A stretch of DNA of 50,939 bases from an uncultured Saprospiraceae bacterium (GCA_938028705.1 CALIZI010000205.1:1-50939); one strand, 5' to 3'. Shown: positions 1-9,581, counted from the stretch's first letter. Notes: generated by a model not told the origin, from the sequence alone. Translations and numbers: made by a program.

Positions 1-66
1 ACTAGCCCTCCCAAAGCCCGCCCTTGACAGCGATTCAAAAAGGAGTAGGGGGGCTTTTAACAGCTA

Positions 67-1413
67 TTAAGATAGAAAAATGATTAAATTGTATTCCTTA
101 AATTTCCGGAATTTCTGTCCTAATGATTGGGATAAGTACACCAACACATACTGCCGGATGGCTTCTATTAGAGAATTTATTGGATGTTTTTTCAGATTTT
201 CACTGTTCATATCTTCACTATCATGGTAAATCTTAATTAAAAGGATTTTGTAATCTATATGGTATAAAAAATCTTCGGTAGAACATATCTTCCCCAACTC
301 TTTCTGTGCGGCATCAAAGTCTTTTTTCCTGAACGCAACTAAGGCTTTAGTATAATAAAGTGTATTCTCTCGAACTTTGGGGTCCATTAACATTTCATGT
401 TCTTCAATAAAATTGGTTGCCCATTCAGTTTTGTTTAGCATTAGGGCATTTTTTACGATTTGTACAAATTGATGCGCAGAAAAGAAAATTTTCCAAGACC
501 AGCATTTTAGAGCTATTCCTCTCTCGTATAACTGATGTTTTTCCTCTATAAAGGTACTTTTCCCGGTTCGGATTGCAAAAGTGCAATAATTTGTCATGAA
601 ATTGAGAAACTGCCGGACATCTCTCATGTCAAACTTATCCAGATGCTCTAACATATCGACTTTCAAGCTATAATAATCGGTTTCTTTTTCCTCAATCAAT
701 AATTTTAGTAAACCATAATAGAGTCGAATAAATGGATTTTTTTTGTCGGCTTCGCTTTTACTGAGGTGTTGCATTACAGCATTCAGAAGGGGATAGTCTT
801 GTTTTATTTTGAGTATCTTTTCCGAGTTGATAGCAGCACAATAATATTTCAATGCCTTGCTAAGATAAGCCTGCCGAAGTCTATCGATTACATCTTTGAA
901 GCCTGTCTTCGTACTTCTGTTCTGTGTGAGCATATCCAAATAAAACTCCATTTTTACTAATTGAAAGGCATTTTCACAATACCGAATGTCTTGATACGGA
1001 TAAGTTTCATGCTCTTTCTTTGCCTTAGTAAGCGTGGAAGATACGTAACGATAAAGTTTTCTTTCCAATAGACTATGCATAAGATAATACTTACATAGAA
1101 TAGTCTCTTTCTCAATTTCCTGCCAGGTCATAAATTTCAGCACCTGCACAGTAAGTAGATGCATGATGTGGGTTAACTTTCTCTCATCTTGAGGAGGAAT
1201 ATTTTTTTTACTACGTGGAAGTTTGATGCCAATATATTTGAGTAGCATACGATGTTCTATTGGTTTACCTGTTTGCAGATGTTTTTTTCTAATACAGGTG
1301 TAAAGATGGGCAGCTTCTTCCGAAGTATTATGGAGAGGTGAACGCAGCCATAAATCTAGATTTTTAAGCTCTGTCTTATCCAGATTTTTAAGTAATGCCA
1401 TTAATTTACTCAT
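67..1413 (-). CDS. Helical hypothetical protein of a Bacteroidota-type family
   Basis: A 448-residue protein with no signal peptide and no membrane segment, so probably cytoplasmic. The N-terminus (SKLMALLKNLDKTELKNLDLWLRSPLHNTSE, here split from its continuation) has the pattern of a group of uncharacterised Saprospiria-like proteins that begin with a short helix, a 'LDKxELKxL' segment and a 'SPxxNT' turn. The rest is rich in Leu, Lys and Glu and looks all-helical, possibly TPR-like, but I see no catalytic motif. It stands alone, reading away from the small secreted protein at 1732. The ATG is preceded by an AT-rich leader and the stop is a TAA at 67-69. No function can be assigned. I am confident that it is a real gene because of its length and composition, but not about its role. 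Confidence 0.8.
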   Translation of the reverse strand: MSKLMALLKNLDKTELKNLDLWLRSPLHNTSEEAAHLYTCIRKKHLQTGKPIEHRMLLKYIGIKLPRSKKNIPPQDERKLTHIMHLLTVQVLKFMTWQEIEKETILCKYYLMHSLLERKLYRYVSSTLTKAKKEHETYPYQDIRYCENAFQLVKMEFYLDMLTQNRSTKTGFKDVIDRLRQAYLSKALKYYCAAINSEKILKIKQDYPLLNAVMQHLSKSEADKKNPFIRLYYGLLKLLIEEKETDYYSLKVDMLEHLDKFDMRDVRQFLNFMTNYCTFAIRTGKSTFIEEKHQLYERGIALKCWSWKIFFSAHQFVQIVKNALMLNKTEWATNFIEEHEMLMDPKVRENTLYYTKALVAFRKKDFDAAQKELGKICSTEDFLYHIDYKILLIKIYHDSEDMNSENLKKHPINSLIEAIRQYVLVYLSQSLGQKFRKFKEYNLIIFLS

Positions 1414-1731
1414 AAACAGGGATATTTTTAGTCATGTTTTTTTAAATACTTAAAATTTACAATATGTTCTTATAAATATCTGATTTTTAATTCATAATGC
1501 CAAATTCTTAATAATAAAAAACATATTTTGGGGCTTATTTTGCTAAAAAGCATCTATAATTAGAACCCTTATTAAATTTTGATATGCAACGTATTGCCTT
1601 TACATTTGTAATAACAAACGAAGCATGCTTTCCTAAAAGGTTTATTGTGGAAAATAATGTATGAAAGAGCATTTATCTTCTACAATAAACAATACATGAT
1701 ACTTTATTTAACTATTTAATTATTAATTATT
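1414..1731. other. Divergent intergenic region
   Basis: A 318-bp AT-rich gap between two divergently transcribed genes. It must hold both promoters, but I see no clear TAnnTTTG box, repeat or small gene in it. Confidence 0.5.
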
Positions 1732-2166
1732 ATGAAAAATTTATTAAAAACTTCTCTGGCTTGTTTATGCTTGTTAATCTCAGTTAATGTACTTAAATCA
1801 CAAAATTGTGATGTCTCAAAGAGTGATATTTCCATGAAAGTGCTATCACCAATAGTATATGATAGCGAGTATCAATATACTACAATTGAGGTCACCATAG
1901 ATGGTTTCGTACAGAGAATTGAGGTAGGGAACAATATTTGTTCTACCATTAATCGTAATGGTGTTTACCGATGTACAGGTACTTTCACAAGTCGTAGAGA
2001 TTGCATCGATCCTTATAATCCTTATAATCCTGATGATCATGAAGAAGAACTTAAATGTTATGTGACAGAATTGGATTGTACTACAAAACATGAAGGATGT
2101 GTGGTGGTTATCGCAGGTAAAAACAACTGTTTCAACCCTCCGTATGACCCACCTGTCGAGAACTGA
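1732..2166 (+). CDS. Small Cys-rich secreted protein
   Basis: A 144-residue protein with a clear signal peptide (Lys at positions 2 and 6, hydrophobic core LACLCLLISV, probable cleavage near residues 22-24, before Gln-Asn-Cys). The mature part holds eight cysteines, an even number compatible with disulfides, and a short acidic stretch built from Asp-Pro-Tyr-Asn-Pro units. Export to the periplasm or outside is therefore likely. The leader before the ATG (runs of TTAATTATT) resembles the leaders of the two lipoprotein genes downstream on the same strand. Function is unknown. The disulfide machinery gene dsbD lies 23 kb away and is not obviously linked. Confidence 0.75.
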   Translation: MKNLLKTSLACLCLLISVNVLKSQNCDVSKSDISMKVLSPIVYDSEYQYTTIEVTIDGFVQRIEVGNNICSTINRNGVYRCTGTFTSRRDCIDPYNPYNPDDHEEELKCYVTELDCTTKHEGCVVVIAGKNNCFNPPYDPPVEN

Positions 2167-2693
2167 AAAACTCGGTAATGCCATCCCTTAATATCGAAAT
2201 TCAACACACTTATTTCTACAGAGACACTCGGCAATGTCCTGTAATTTCACAGGCATGAAGTATTGATTTCACGACACTTTATTTCGGGTTTTATAGTATG
2301 ATTTTACGTTGCAAAGCGTGAAGAATTACCACTATGTCCGGTAAATAAAGTGTCGTTATAAGGCGGAGCATTCCGTAGGGAATGTTCCAGCCTTTTCGAT
2401 GACTTTTTACAGATAAACACCACAAAAACAATATAAAACACATTAAGCCCTTGATTCCTTAATCACAACGAAGCAAGGTCGGCAGCGTAAGCCCACGCTG
2501 TCCGCCCTTTTACTCAAAAAAACATAACGACAAACGAAATTCTACGACAAGTCCTGTCCGGACAGGCATCTACATTGTTTTTAGCTGACACTGATTTGAA
2601 GCTGTCTCTATATGAGATGGTGTGATGATTATGTGTAATTACATTTATTTTAATTTTATAATTTTTTATTAATTATTTTAAAACACTTTACTT
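2167..2693. other. Intergenic region with an 86-bp inverted-repeat element
   Basis: A 527-bp gap without a gene. Positions 2271-2284 (ACGACACTTTATTT) and 2343-2356 are exact inverted repeats enclosing an 86-bp element, which looks like a small MITE or a transcribed hairpin. A further short palindrome, CCTGTCCGGACAGG, lies near 2552. The last 50 bp, AT-rich, are the leader of the next gene and are almost identical to the leader at 3538-3584. Confidence 0.5.
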
Positions 2694-3266
2694 ATGAAAA
2701 CTTTAAAAGTAAAAAGCATTTTATTTAGCCTTTTAACGATACTCGTTGCTTCTATCTTTTTGGTTTCCTGCGAGCAAGAGTCACTGCCTGTTGTTATAGA
2801 AGAGTTAGAAGGGCTTAGACCAGCTGAAGTCGGAACTTTAGAATCATTCCAAACAACTGATATCAGTCAGCTTATTGAAGATTTAAATCTATCTACTGTA
2901 AGTCTTGAAGACACCTCTATAGAAATAGAAAAAACAATGGATGGGTCTGATGAAATTACAAAGCGTACATGGTGTTGTGATGTCGGTTCGATAGCTAACT
3001 TAGCAGGAGGAACTAACCGCTTCAGAATTCCATTGACGTATGATGCCAATTCTCGTTTCGTAATAACAGTTTGGCAAGGAGGTAAATTTTGGGCGAGTAA
3101 TATTATATCTATTCCTTTTAATTCCTGTACAACTTCTCATCACTATACCGATTTAGATTATTATGCTCCAATCCAACAAGGGGAGTCATATGTTTTACGG
3201 GTTTTCCTTTTTAATGAAACTGGCCCTTCCTGCGATATGGGCATTAAAAGTTTTATAGGAGAATAA
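2694..3266 (+). CDS. Putative secreted lipoprotein, twin copy 1
   Basis: A 190-residue lipoprotein precursor. The signal peptide ends in the lipobox LVSC, with the lipidated Cys at about residue 26. Next comes an acidic segment (EELEGL ... DISQLIEDL), then a Trp-Cys-Cys motif at about residues 93-95 and a beta-rich C-terminal domain. The 5' leader and first 15 codons are nearly identical to those of the gene at 3585, and the acidic 'EGL ... DIS-LIE' segment is similar, but the C-terminal domains differ. This pattern suggests a duplicated export cassette carrying different cargo domains. A degenerate copy of the hairpin/mini-ORF repeat follows the stop codon. Function is unknown. Confidence 0.75.
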   Translation: MKTLKVKSILFSLLTILVASIFLVSCEQESLPVVIEELEGLRPAEVGTLESFQTTDISQLIEDLNLSTVSLEDTSIEIEKTMDGSDEITKRTWCCDVGSIANLAGGTNRFRIPLTYDANSRFVITVWQGGKFWASNIISIPFNSCTTSHHYTDLDYYAPIQQGESYVLRVFLFNETGPSCDMGIKSFIGE

Positions 3267-3356
3267 AAACTCTGAGAAGATACTGATTTATAATCACAAA
3301 ATAGGATATGCATACGCAGAATATCTTGTCCTTTATTTGACTTTCAAAATACTTCC

Positions 3357-3377
3357 ATGAAAGAAATTATTAAATGA
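3357..3377 (+). pseudogene. Decayed copy of the 19-20-residue mini-ORF
   Basis: The sequence ATG AAA GAA ATT ATT AAA TGA matches the first codons of the mini-ORFs at 4235 and 4383, with the Trp7 codon TGG changed to the stop TGA. The homology continues through CTACTC and is then interrupted by the 125-bp element at 3386-3510. It resumes as AGT...ATTG.CATTGAA on the far side. Confidence 0.55.
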
Positions 3378-3385
3378 CTACTCAG

Positions 3386-3510
3386 TACACTGTAAACTAA
3401 GTTTCTTGATATTCTTATACTCGCCCAATGGGTCATGACCCATTGAATTACAGTATTTTAGAATAAAAGAAATTGCATTAAAAATATCAAGCTATTTTGT
3501 TTACAGTGTA
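3386..3510. mobile_element. 125-bp MITE with 5-bp target duplication CTCAG
   Basis: The termini are TACACTGTAAAC (3386-3397) and its exact complement GTTTACAGTGTA (3499-3510), and imperfect pairing extends to about 28 bp. The element is flanked on both sides by CTCAG (3381-3385 and 3511-3515), a target-site duplication. A perfect 20-bp palindrome occupies 3426-3445 in the interior. There is no coding capacity, so it would have to be moved in trans. It sits inside a decayed mini-ORF repeat. Confidence 0.7.
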
Positions 3511-3584
3511 CTCAGTTGTATTGGCATTGAAACGTGATTTTAATTTTATAATTTTTTATTTAACTATTTTAAAGCACTTTACTT

Positions 3585-4121
3585 ATGAAAACTTTAAAAG
3601 TAAAAAGCATTTTATTTAGCCTATTGGCTATGCTGATAGCCGCTGTTTTTTTGACCTCTTGCGGTCAAGAGAATATTGTGGAAGAAGACCTTGAAGGTCT
3701 TCTAGAACAACCTACTATCAACTTCATATCCGCGGAACAGTCAACAGATGAAGTACCGGATATATCTGAACTTATAGAAAGTACGCAAGATGAAAACTTA
3801 GCCCTTAGAGGATGTAATTGTGGAGCCGAGGTAAATAGCGTAGAAGTATATCAATGGGGTCCACTCACCAATTTAATGGTAGATTATAGAACAGGTGAAC
3901 CCGGTCACATGGTGAGAATTCTCCATTTCCGCCAAGTTAGTACTGGCTGGAAATATGTCGGATACAATTTAATACCTTCTACCGTGACTTGTATTGACGA
4001 CGGTGCAGGTTTGGGAACCGGTGCTCTTCCTTCTGATTCTTATTGGTCATTTGCCCAGATTTATGAACCTTCCAGCGACAGGTATTGCGGATCTTGGAAA
4101 AATGTAAAGTGGAGTCAGTAG
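3585..4121 (+). CDS. Putative secreted lipoprotein, twin copy 2
   Basis: A 178-residue lipoprotein precursor with lipobox LTSC, Cys at about residue 26. It shares leader DNA and its first 15 codons with the gene at 2694. The segment after the lipobox (EEDLEGL ... PDISELIES) is related to that of copy 1. It then diverges into a different C-terminal domain that begins with a Gly-Cys-Asn-Cys-Gly motif and contains two further Cys (Thr-Cys-Ile and Tyr-Cys-Gly). It is probably exported and anchored in a membrane. Three hairpin/mini-ORF repeats follow directly. No enzymatic motif is visible and I do not recognise the family. Confidence 0.75.
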   Translation: MKTLKVKSILFSLLAMLIAAVFLTSCGQENIVEEDLEGLLEQPTINFISAEQSTDEVPDISELIESTQDENLALRGCNCGAEVNSVEVYQWGPLTNLMVDYRTGEPGHMVRILHFRQVSTGWKYVGYNLIPSTVTCIDDGAGLGTGALPSDSYWSFAQIYEPSSDRYCGSWKNVKWSQ

Positions 4122-4234
4122 TGTTTTATTGGAGATTTTGAGGGATTATAACCTCAAATATCTCAACAAAGCCAAAACAGGACATCCCACCTCAGATGTC
4201 CTGTTAATTCATTCACTTTGAAAACATATCAATC

Positions 4235-4294
4235 ATGATAGAAATTATTAAATGGTTGCTCGGTATTGTTATTGAAGATATAGATGGACTTTAG
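4235..4294 (+). CDS. Mini-ORF encoding a 19-residue hydrophobic peptide
   Basis: The predicted peptide is MIEIIKWLLGIVIEDIDGL. It would form a short amphipathic, net acidic helix with one Trp. The second copy at 4383 differs at the nucleotide level but keeps the reading frame, start, Trp and the 'EGL/DGL' ending, which suggests selection on the peptide. There is no obvious ribosome-binding site, as is common in this phylum. It could be a membrane-active or regulatory peptide, or only a repeat by-product. Confidence 0.4.
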   Translation: MIEIIKWLLGIVIEDIDGL

Positions 4295-4382
4295 ACTTAT
4301 GTTTTAAGTTTAATGGCAACTAAAAACAGGACATTTCAACGATAGATATCCTGTTATTTATTTACTTTCAAAACACGTTACC

Positions 4383-4445
4383 ATGATAGAAATTATCAAA
4401 TGGTTGCTCGGTATCATTGTCGAAGAAGAAATAGAGGGATTATAA
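4383..4445 (+). CDS. Mini-ORF encoding a 20-residue hydrophobic peptide
   Basis: The predicted peptide is MIEIIKWLLGIIVEEEIEGL, a paralogue of the peptide at 4235. Substitutions between the two are conservative (Val/Ile exchanges, Asp/Glu exchanges) with one residue inserted before the end. A hairpin lies upstream (4325-4355) and another downstream (4469-4499). Confidence 0.4.
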   Translation: MIEIIKWLLGIIVEEEIEGL

Positions 4446-4539
4446 CCTCAAGTAGCTCATAAAACCAAAACAGGACATCCCAATCCCAGATGTCCTGTTC
4501 CATTCCCACAAAACACCCACCATTCCAAAATCCCCAAAC

Positions 4540-4604
4540 AAAATCCCCCCCAAACTTAGTTATCTTTACATCCAAACTCCGCCCAACAAAAACACGAAAC
4601 AAAT
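4540..4604 (+). repeat. Duplicated metH upstream region, copy 1
   Basis: About 65 bp here are nearly identical to 5060-5129 just before metH, including the promoter-like TTAGTTATCTTTAC and the following CCAAACTCC segment. The segment between the two copies contains the small gene at 4713. Confidence 0.65.
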
Positions 4605-4712
4605 GCTAAACACCGAACAAAATCAGCCTCAATTTCGTTATCTTTACGTTGCAATATTGCATAAATGCGAGTCCTATTGCTTATTTGCCCATTTTTGATT
4701 AATTTTGCTATT

Positions 4713-4883
4713 ATGAAAAACGAAACATTATATATTGAAAATCCTTCTGAAAAGTTACTTGCTTTGCTTAGAAAATATAATGAGCAAAAAGAGCAAAAGA
4801 GACAAGAAATATTGCGTTCTGCCCATTTATTTTTTTCGGATAAAAATCTTTCAAATTGCGAACAAGACCAACAACCAAACTAA
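4713..4883 (+). CDS. Small hypothetical protein, antitoxin-like
   Basis: A 56-residue protein starting at the ATG of 'MKNETLYIENPSEKLLALL'. The frame is open from 4665, but this start fits the N-terminal pattern of small Bacteroidota antitoxin-like proteins (short beta strand, then a charged helix KYNEQKEQKRQEIL). An overlapping frame runs on to 5001 and ends in a helical segment (VQQELDSLYTQMESDLGK), so the gene may be frameshifted and originally longer. A TATCTTTA box near 4639 may drive it. No toxin partner is visible. Function is unknown. Confidence 0.45.
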   Translation: MKNETLYIENPSEKLLALLRKYNEQKEQKRQEILRSAHLFFSDKNLSNCEQDQQPN

Positions 4884-5059
4884 CAATACCTTGAAGACCA
4901 ACAAGGGAGTCAGTACCTTATACAATTCGGTTTATTTCCTGAAAGTACAACAAGAATTGGACAGTCTATACACTCAAATGGAGTCAGATTTAGGCAAATA
5001 GTAAAAGCCTTCCCAATTAAAATATCCTTACCTTTCTAAGTCACACCACCTTTCCCAAA

Positions 5060-5128
5060 CAAAATCCCCCCAAACTTAGTTATCTTTACGTCCAAACTCC
5101 GTCCAACACAGACACGAAGTAAACAAAG
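5060..5128 (+). promoter_or_regulatory. metH promoter region, duplicated copy 2
   Basis: A TATCTTTA box at 5081-5088, close to the Bacteroidota TAnnTTTG -7 consensus, lies 40 bp before the metH ATG. The same sequence occurs at 4540-4604. The short leader leaves no space for a cobalamin riboswitch, and none is visible. Confidence 0.5.
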
Positions 5129-8100
5129 ATGACAAAAGTAAGAACAAAATTCACCTCCCCCCGCGCCGCCCAACTCGAACAAATCGCCCGCAAGCGCGTA
5201 CTCGTACTCGATGGTGCGATGGGGACGATGATACAAGAATACCAACTCGAAGAAAAAGACTACCGTAGTACACGATTCGCTGATATTGAGCAAGATGTCA
5301 AGGGCAATAACGAACTCCTCAGCCTGACGCAGCCGCAGGTCATAGAAGCGATACACAAGGCTTACTTTGATGCCGGGGCAGACATTATCGAAACCAATAC
5401 TTTTGGGTCAAATTCCGTTTCGCAAGCCGATTATCAGATGGAGGAATTGGTCTATGAGATGAATGTCGAATCGGCGCGTATTGCCCGTAAAGCTGCCGAC
5501 GAATATACCGAAAAAACGCCCGACAAGCCCCGTTTTGTGGCGGGTGCGCTCGGTCCCACGCCCAAGACGGCTTCGCTTTCGCCCGATGTCAATGACCCCG
5601 GATTTCGCGCCATTTCATTCGATGAATTGATGGAAGCCTACTACGAGCAAATTCGCGGATTAGCGGAAGGCGGTGTCGATATTTTCTTGGTCGAAACGAT
5701 ATTTGATACGCTCAATTGCAAGGCGGCTTTGTATGCTTTGGATAGGTATTTTGACGAAAGCGGAACGAAATATCCCGTCATGGTATCGGGTACAATTACC
5801 GATGCCAGCGGACGTACTTTGTCGGGTCAAACCGTCGAAGCCTTCCGAATATCTACCCAACACATAGACCTCTTTAGTATCGGTTTGAATTGCGCTTTGG
5901 GAGCTTCCGAGATGCGTCCTTATATACAAGAATTGGCGAAGATTTCCGATTGCTACGTCAGTGCTTATCCCAATGCAGGTTTGCCCAATGAGTTTGGCGA
6001 ATACGACCAAACACCCGTCCAAATGGCGACCTTTATTGAAGATTTTATCAAGAGTGGTTTTGTGAATATCGTTGGTGGATGCTGCGGTACTACGCCCGAC
6101 CACATCCGCGAAATGGCGGCTTGCATTGATGGCACTTCTACTCGACAAGTTCCTGTTATTAAGTCACTTACGAGCCTTAGCGGATTGGAGGCATTGCGCT
6201 TGCGACCCAATACCAACTTCGTCAACGTAGGCGAGCGCACCAACGTCACCGGTTCGCGCAAATTCGCCCGACTCATCAAAACAGGCGACTACGACGAAGC
6301 CCTCTCGGTAGCCCAACACCAAGTCGATGGCGGCGCACAAATCATCGACGTAAACATGGATGAAGGATTATTGGATTCCAAACAAGCGATGGTCGATTTC
6401 TTGAATTTAATCGCTTCCGAACCCGACATTGCGAAGCTGCCAATAATGATTGATTCGTCCAAATTTGAAGTAATAGAAGCGGGGCTGAAATGCGTACAAG
6501 GCAAGGCGATTGTCAACTCCATTTCGATGAAAGAAGGCGTGGAGGAGTTCGTTCGTCAAGCCAAAATTTGCAGACGATACGGCGCGGCGGTGGTCGTCAT
6601 GGCATTCGACGAAGAAGGTCAGGCAGACACCATTGAACGCAAGGTCGAAATCTGTCATCGCGCCTACAAAATCCTCACCGACGAAGTCGGATTTTCGCCC
6701 TCTGATATTATTTTTGACCCTAATATATTCGCAGTAGCGACAGGCATTGAAGAACACAATGAATACGCCATTAATTTCATCGAAGCCACTCGCCAAATCA
6801 AGGCATTGATGCCCGATGTGAAAGTCAGTGGCGGTGTGAGTAATATTTCATTTTCTTTCAGGGGAAATAATATGGTACGCGAGGCGATGCACTCGGCATT
6901 TTTGTACCACGCGATTGAGGCGGGCATGGATATGGGCATCGTGAATGCGGGGATGATGGAGATTTATGAGGAGATAGAACCTAAGTTGCGCGAACTCGTC
7001 GAAGATGTCTTATTTAATCGTCGCCCCGATGCCACCGACCGCCTCACCGAATACGCCGAAACGGTAAAAGGCGAAGGTAAAAAACTCGTCAAAGACCTCT
7101 CTTGGCGCGAGACAACGGTACAAAAACGCTTGTCTCATTCGCTCGTCAGAGGCATTACAGATTATATTATTGAAGATACAGAAGAAGCTCGTTTGCAATA
7201 CGATAGACCGCTTGAAGTCATCGAAGGTCCGCTAATGGACGGCATGGGTGTCGTGGGTGATTTGTTTGGTGAAGGGAAAATGTTTTTACCGCAAGTCGTC
7301 AAATCGGCGCGGGTGATGAAAAAGGCGGTGGCGCATCTTACGCCATTTATTGAAGCCGAAAAAGAAGGCAGCGCAGCGAGTTCAAAAGGTAAGATTTTGA
7401 TGGCAACCGTCAAGGGCGATGTGCATGATATTGGTAAAAATATCGTGGGTGTCGTGCTGGCTTGCAACAATTATGACATCATAGATTTGGGCGTAATGGT
7501 ACGCGCCGAAAAGATACTCGACACCGCCCAAGCCGAAGGTGTGGACATGATTGGTTTGAGTGGATTAATCACGCCTTCCTTAGATGAAATGGTCGGCGTA
7601 GCAAAGGAAATGGAACGACGCGGCATGACGATTCCGCTACTCATCGGCGGCGCGACGACCTCCAAAACGCATACCGCCGTCAAGATTGCGCCGCAATATT
7701 CACATGCAGCCGTACACGTACTTGATGCCTCGCGCAGCGTGACGGTGGCAGGTTCGCTTTTGGGTGAAAAGAAGGCGAATTATATGAGCGATATTGATGC
7801 AGAATACGCCCGCATCCGCGAGAATAGAAAAGGACGTGTATCCAACAAAAAATACCTCACGATACAACAAGCCCGTAAAAATAAAATCAAATTGGATTGG
7901 GCAAATTACACGCCACCCAAACCGACTTTTCTCGGCACAAAAACCTTTACGGATTACGACCTCGCCGAATTGGTAGATTATATTGATTGGACTCCGTTTT
8001 TCAAAAGTTGGCAATTGCATGGCAAATATCCCGCGATTTTTGAGGATAAAATTGTCGGTGTAGAAGCCAAGAAATTATTTGATGATGCACAGGCGATGTT

Positions 8101-8836
8101 GAAAAAAATCATCGCTGAAAAATGGCTGACTGCCAATGCCATTGTCGGATTTTTCCCTGCCAATAGCATCAACGACGACGATATAGAACTCTATACCAAC
8201 GATGAGCGAAAAGAGGTACAAACCCTACTCCACCACCTCCGTCAGCAAGCCAAAAAAGCACCCGGTCAAGCCAACAACTGCCTCACCGATTTTATCGCCC
8301 CGAAATCATCAGGCAAGGCAGACTACATCGGCGGATTTGCCGTCACCACGGGCAAGGGCATAGAGGCACACGTCAAAGCCTTCGAGGAAGCCCACGACGA
8401 CTATAACGCCATTCTCCTCAAAGCCCTCGCAGACCGTTTCGCCGAAGCCCTCACCGAACGTATGCACGAGCGCGTCCGCAAAGAGTTCTGGGGGTACGAA
8501 CCCAACGAAAAACTTGATAATCAGTCGCTTATCGCTGAGAAATACACAGGCATCCGCCCCGCCCCCGGCTACCCCGCCTGTCCCGAACATACCGAAAAAC
8601 GCACCTTATTTTCCCTCATGGATGTTGAAAAAGAAACAGGCATCCAACTCACAGAATCCTGCGCGATGTACCCAGCCGCTTCGGTAAGTGGCTGGTATTT
8701 TTCGCATCCCGATTCCAAATATTTCACCACCGGAAAACTGCAACAAGACCAAGTGAAAAGCTACGCAGAACGGAAAGAAATGAGATTGGAGGAAGCGGAG
8801 ACTTGGTTGGGGAGTGTGTTGGGGTATGACGTTTGA
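5129..8836 (+). CDS. metH: Cobalamin-dependent methionine synthase MetH
   Basis: A complete 1235-residue MetH (E. coli MetH is 1227). It transfers the methyl group of 5-methyltetrahydrofolate to homocysteine via methylcobalamin in the cytoplasm. Domains in order: homocysteine-binding barrel (about 20-335) with the zinc ligands Cys255 (GLNCALG) and Cys318/Cys319 (GGCCGTTP); pterin-binding barrel (about 360-620); cobalamin cap and Rossmann domain with DVHDIGKN, whose His766 is the lower cobalt ligand, then [11 protein letters not shown] and GGATTSK; and a C-terminal AdoMet-dependent reactivation domain (about 930-1235) with [12 protein letters not shown]. All key residues are present. GC content is visibly higher than in the flanking DNA. 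It appears monocistronic, with its promoter region duplicated upstream. Confidence 0.98.
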   Translation: MTKVRTKFTSPRAAQLEQIARKRVLVLDGAMGTMIQEYQLEEKDYRSTRFADIEQDVKGNNELLSLTQPQVIEAIHKAYFDAGADIIETNTFGSNSVSQADYQMEELVYEMNVESARIARKAADEYTEKTPDKPRFVAGALGPTPKTASLSPDVNDPGFRAISFDELMEAYYEQIRGLAEGGVDIFLVETIFDTLNCKAALYALDRYFDESGTKYPVMVSGTITDASGRTLSGQTVEAFRISTQHIDLFSIGLNCALGASEMRPYIQELAKISDCYVSAYPNAGLPNEFGEYDQTPVQMATFIEDFIKSGFVNIVGGCCGTTPDHIREMAACIDGTSTRQVPVIKSLTSLSGLEALRLRPNTNFVNVGERTNVTGSRKFARLIKTGDYDEALSVAQHQVDGGAQIIDVNMDEGLLDSKQAMVDFLNLIASEPDIAKLPIMIDSSKFEVIEAGLKCVQGKAIVNSISMKEGVEEFVRQAKICRRYGAAVVVMAFDEEGQADTIERKVEICHRAYKILTDEVGFSPSDIIFDPNIFAVATGIEEHNEYAINFIEATRQIKALMPDVKVSGGVSNISFSFRGNNMVREAMHSAFLYHAIEAGMDMGIVNAGMMEIYEEIEPKLRELVEDVLFNRRPDATDRLTEYAETVKGEGKKLVKDLSWRETTVQKRLSHSLVRGITDYIIEDTEEARLQYDRPLEVIEGPLMDGMGVVGDLFGEGKMFLPQVVKSARVMKKAVAHLTPFIEAEKEGSAASSKGKILMATVKGDVHDIGKNIVGVVLACNNYDIIDLGVMVRAEKILDTAQAEGVDMIGLSGLITPSLDEMVGVAKEMERRGMTIPLLIGGATTSKTHTAVKIAPQYSHAAVHVLDASRSVTVAGSLLGEKKANYMSDIDAEYARIRENRKGRVSNKKYLTIQQARKNKIKLDWANYTPPKPTFLGTKTFTDYDLAELVDYIDWTPFFKSWQLHGKYPAIFEDKIVGVEAKKLFDDAQAMLKKIIAEKWLTANAIVGFFPANSINDDDIELYTNDERKEVQTLLHHLRQQAKKAPGQANNCLTDFIAPKSSGKADYIGGFAVTTGKGIEAHVKAFEEAHDDYNAILLKALADRFAEALTERMHERVRKEFWGYEPNEKLDNQSLIAEKYTGIRPAPGYPACPEHTEKRTLFSLMDVEKETGIQLTESCAMYPAASVSGWYFSHPDSKYFTTGKLQQDQVKSYAERKEMRLEEAETWLGSVLGYDV

Positions 8837-9581
8837 TAATGGTTAATGGTGAACGGTTAATGGTTAATGATTAATTTTTTGGGCGCATCCCTACGGGTCG
8901 GGCTATCCGGCACTCTCTCCGCTTCGCTACGTTCAAACAACACCTCCTATCCCTTGCGCGACTAACGCTCAAACAAAACCACCAATCCAAAAACTCAAAA
9001 AGCAAAACGTCATACCGCACTTGATGCGGTATCTGTTCCGTCTTGGCACAATCTCAAACAGGAGCTTCAATTTAAAATATTGCTAAAACTAAACAGATAC
9101 CGCGTCGAGCGCGGTATGACGTTCTTTTTTGGGCGGTTTGGATTGAATGTTTCATTTGATATTGTGTTGCAATTCAAACGGATACTATTCCCTCTCGGCA
9201 AGATGTCCAACAAAATCTCCCATTCAAAAAAGTAAAAACAACCTGTCACCCCGCACGCGATGCGGGGTCTGTTCCCTCTTGGCAGGGTTTCAAAAAAGAG
9301 CTTCGATTTAAAATGTTGCTAAACCTCCACAGATACCGCGTCGCGGTGCGGTATGACGTTCTTTTTTGGGCGGTTTGGATGGGTGGTTTTGTTTAACATT
9401 GTGCTGAAACCTGACAGACCCCGCATCGCGGTGCGGGGTGACGGTTGCTTTTTGAGGTTTTTGGATTGGAGATTTTGTTTGACATGTTGCCAAGCCAACA
9501 CAGATACCGTATCAAGTGCGGTATGACGATATGCTTTTTGGCGGTACGATGTTTTTCTTTTGGTCTGACGTTTATTTTTTG
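8837..9581. repeat. REP-like palindrome cluster, six copies
   Basis: Gene-free DNA with six copies of a 27-28-bp palindromic repeat whose stem is ACCGCA/TGCGGT (or CCCGCA/TGCGGG): 9009-9035, 9094-9120, 9246-9272, 9330-9357, 9415-9442 and 9501-9527. Two copies (9009, 9246) start GTCA and end TCTG; the other four are in the opposite orientation. Compensating changes (TACC/GGTA versus ACCCC/GGGGT) preserve pairing. The DNA between copies is itself repeated, for example 'GAGCTTCAATTTAAAATATT' at about 9061, 9298 and 10037. The start (8838-8875) has short TTAATGG repeats. Confidence 0.8.

Larger units (their letters stand above)
4139..4500 (+). repeat. Three tandem ~145-bp hairpin/mini-ORF repeat units
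   Basis: Three hairpins with the arms AACAGGACATC / GATGTCCTGTT lie at 4176-4205, 4325-4355 (imperfect) and 4469-4499, about 145 bp apart. Each of the first two is followed about 30 bp later by a mini-ORF (4235, 4383). The text GAGGGATTATAACCTCAA occurs at about 4139 and 4434, so a truncated mini-ORF end also precedes the first hairpin. A fourth, decayed unit follows the other lipoprotein gene (3297-3377). Confidence 0.7.

Noticed and set aside
3384-3512. The inverted repeat read as a simple terminator of the lipoprotein gene
   Set aside because: The 5-bp direct duplications and the interruption of the mini-ORF unit show an insertion. Any terminator role is secondary.
4735-5001. An 88-codon frame overlapping the small gene at 4713
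   Set aside because: Its first half is the shifted reading of the 56-residue gene. Only its last 20 residues look protein-like, so I treat it as a possible frameshift tail, not a separate gene.
5002-5128. Possible cobalamin riboswitch before metH
   Set aside because: The leader is only about 40 bp after the -7 box and no B12-box-like sequence is visible.
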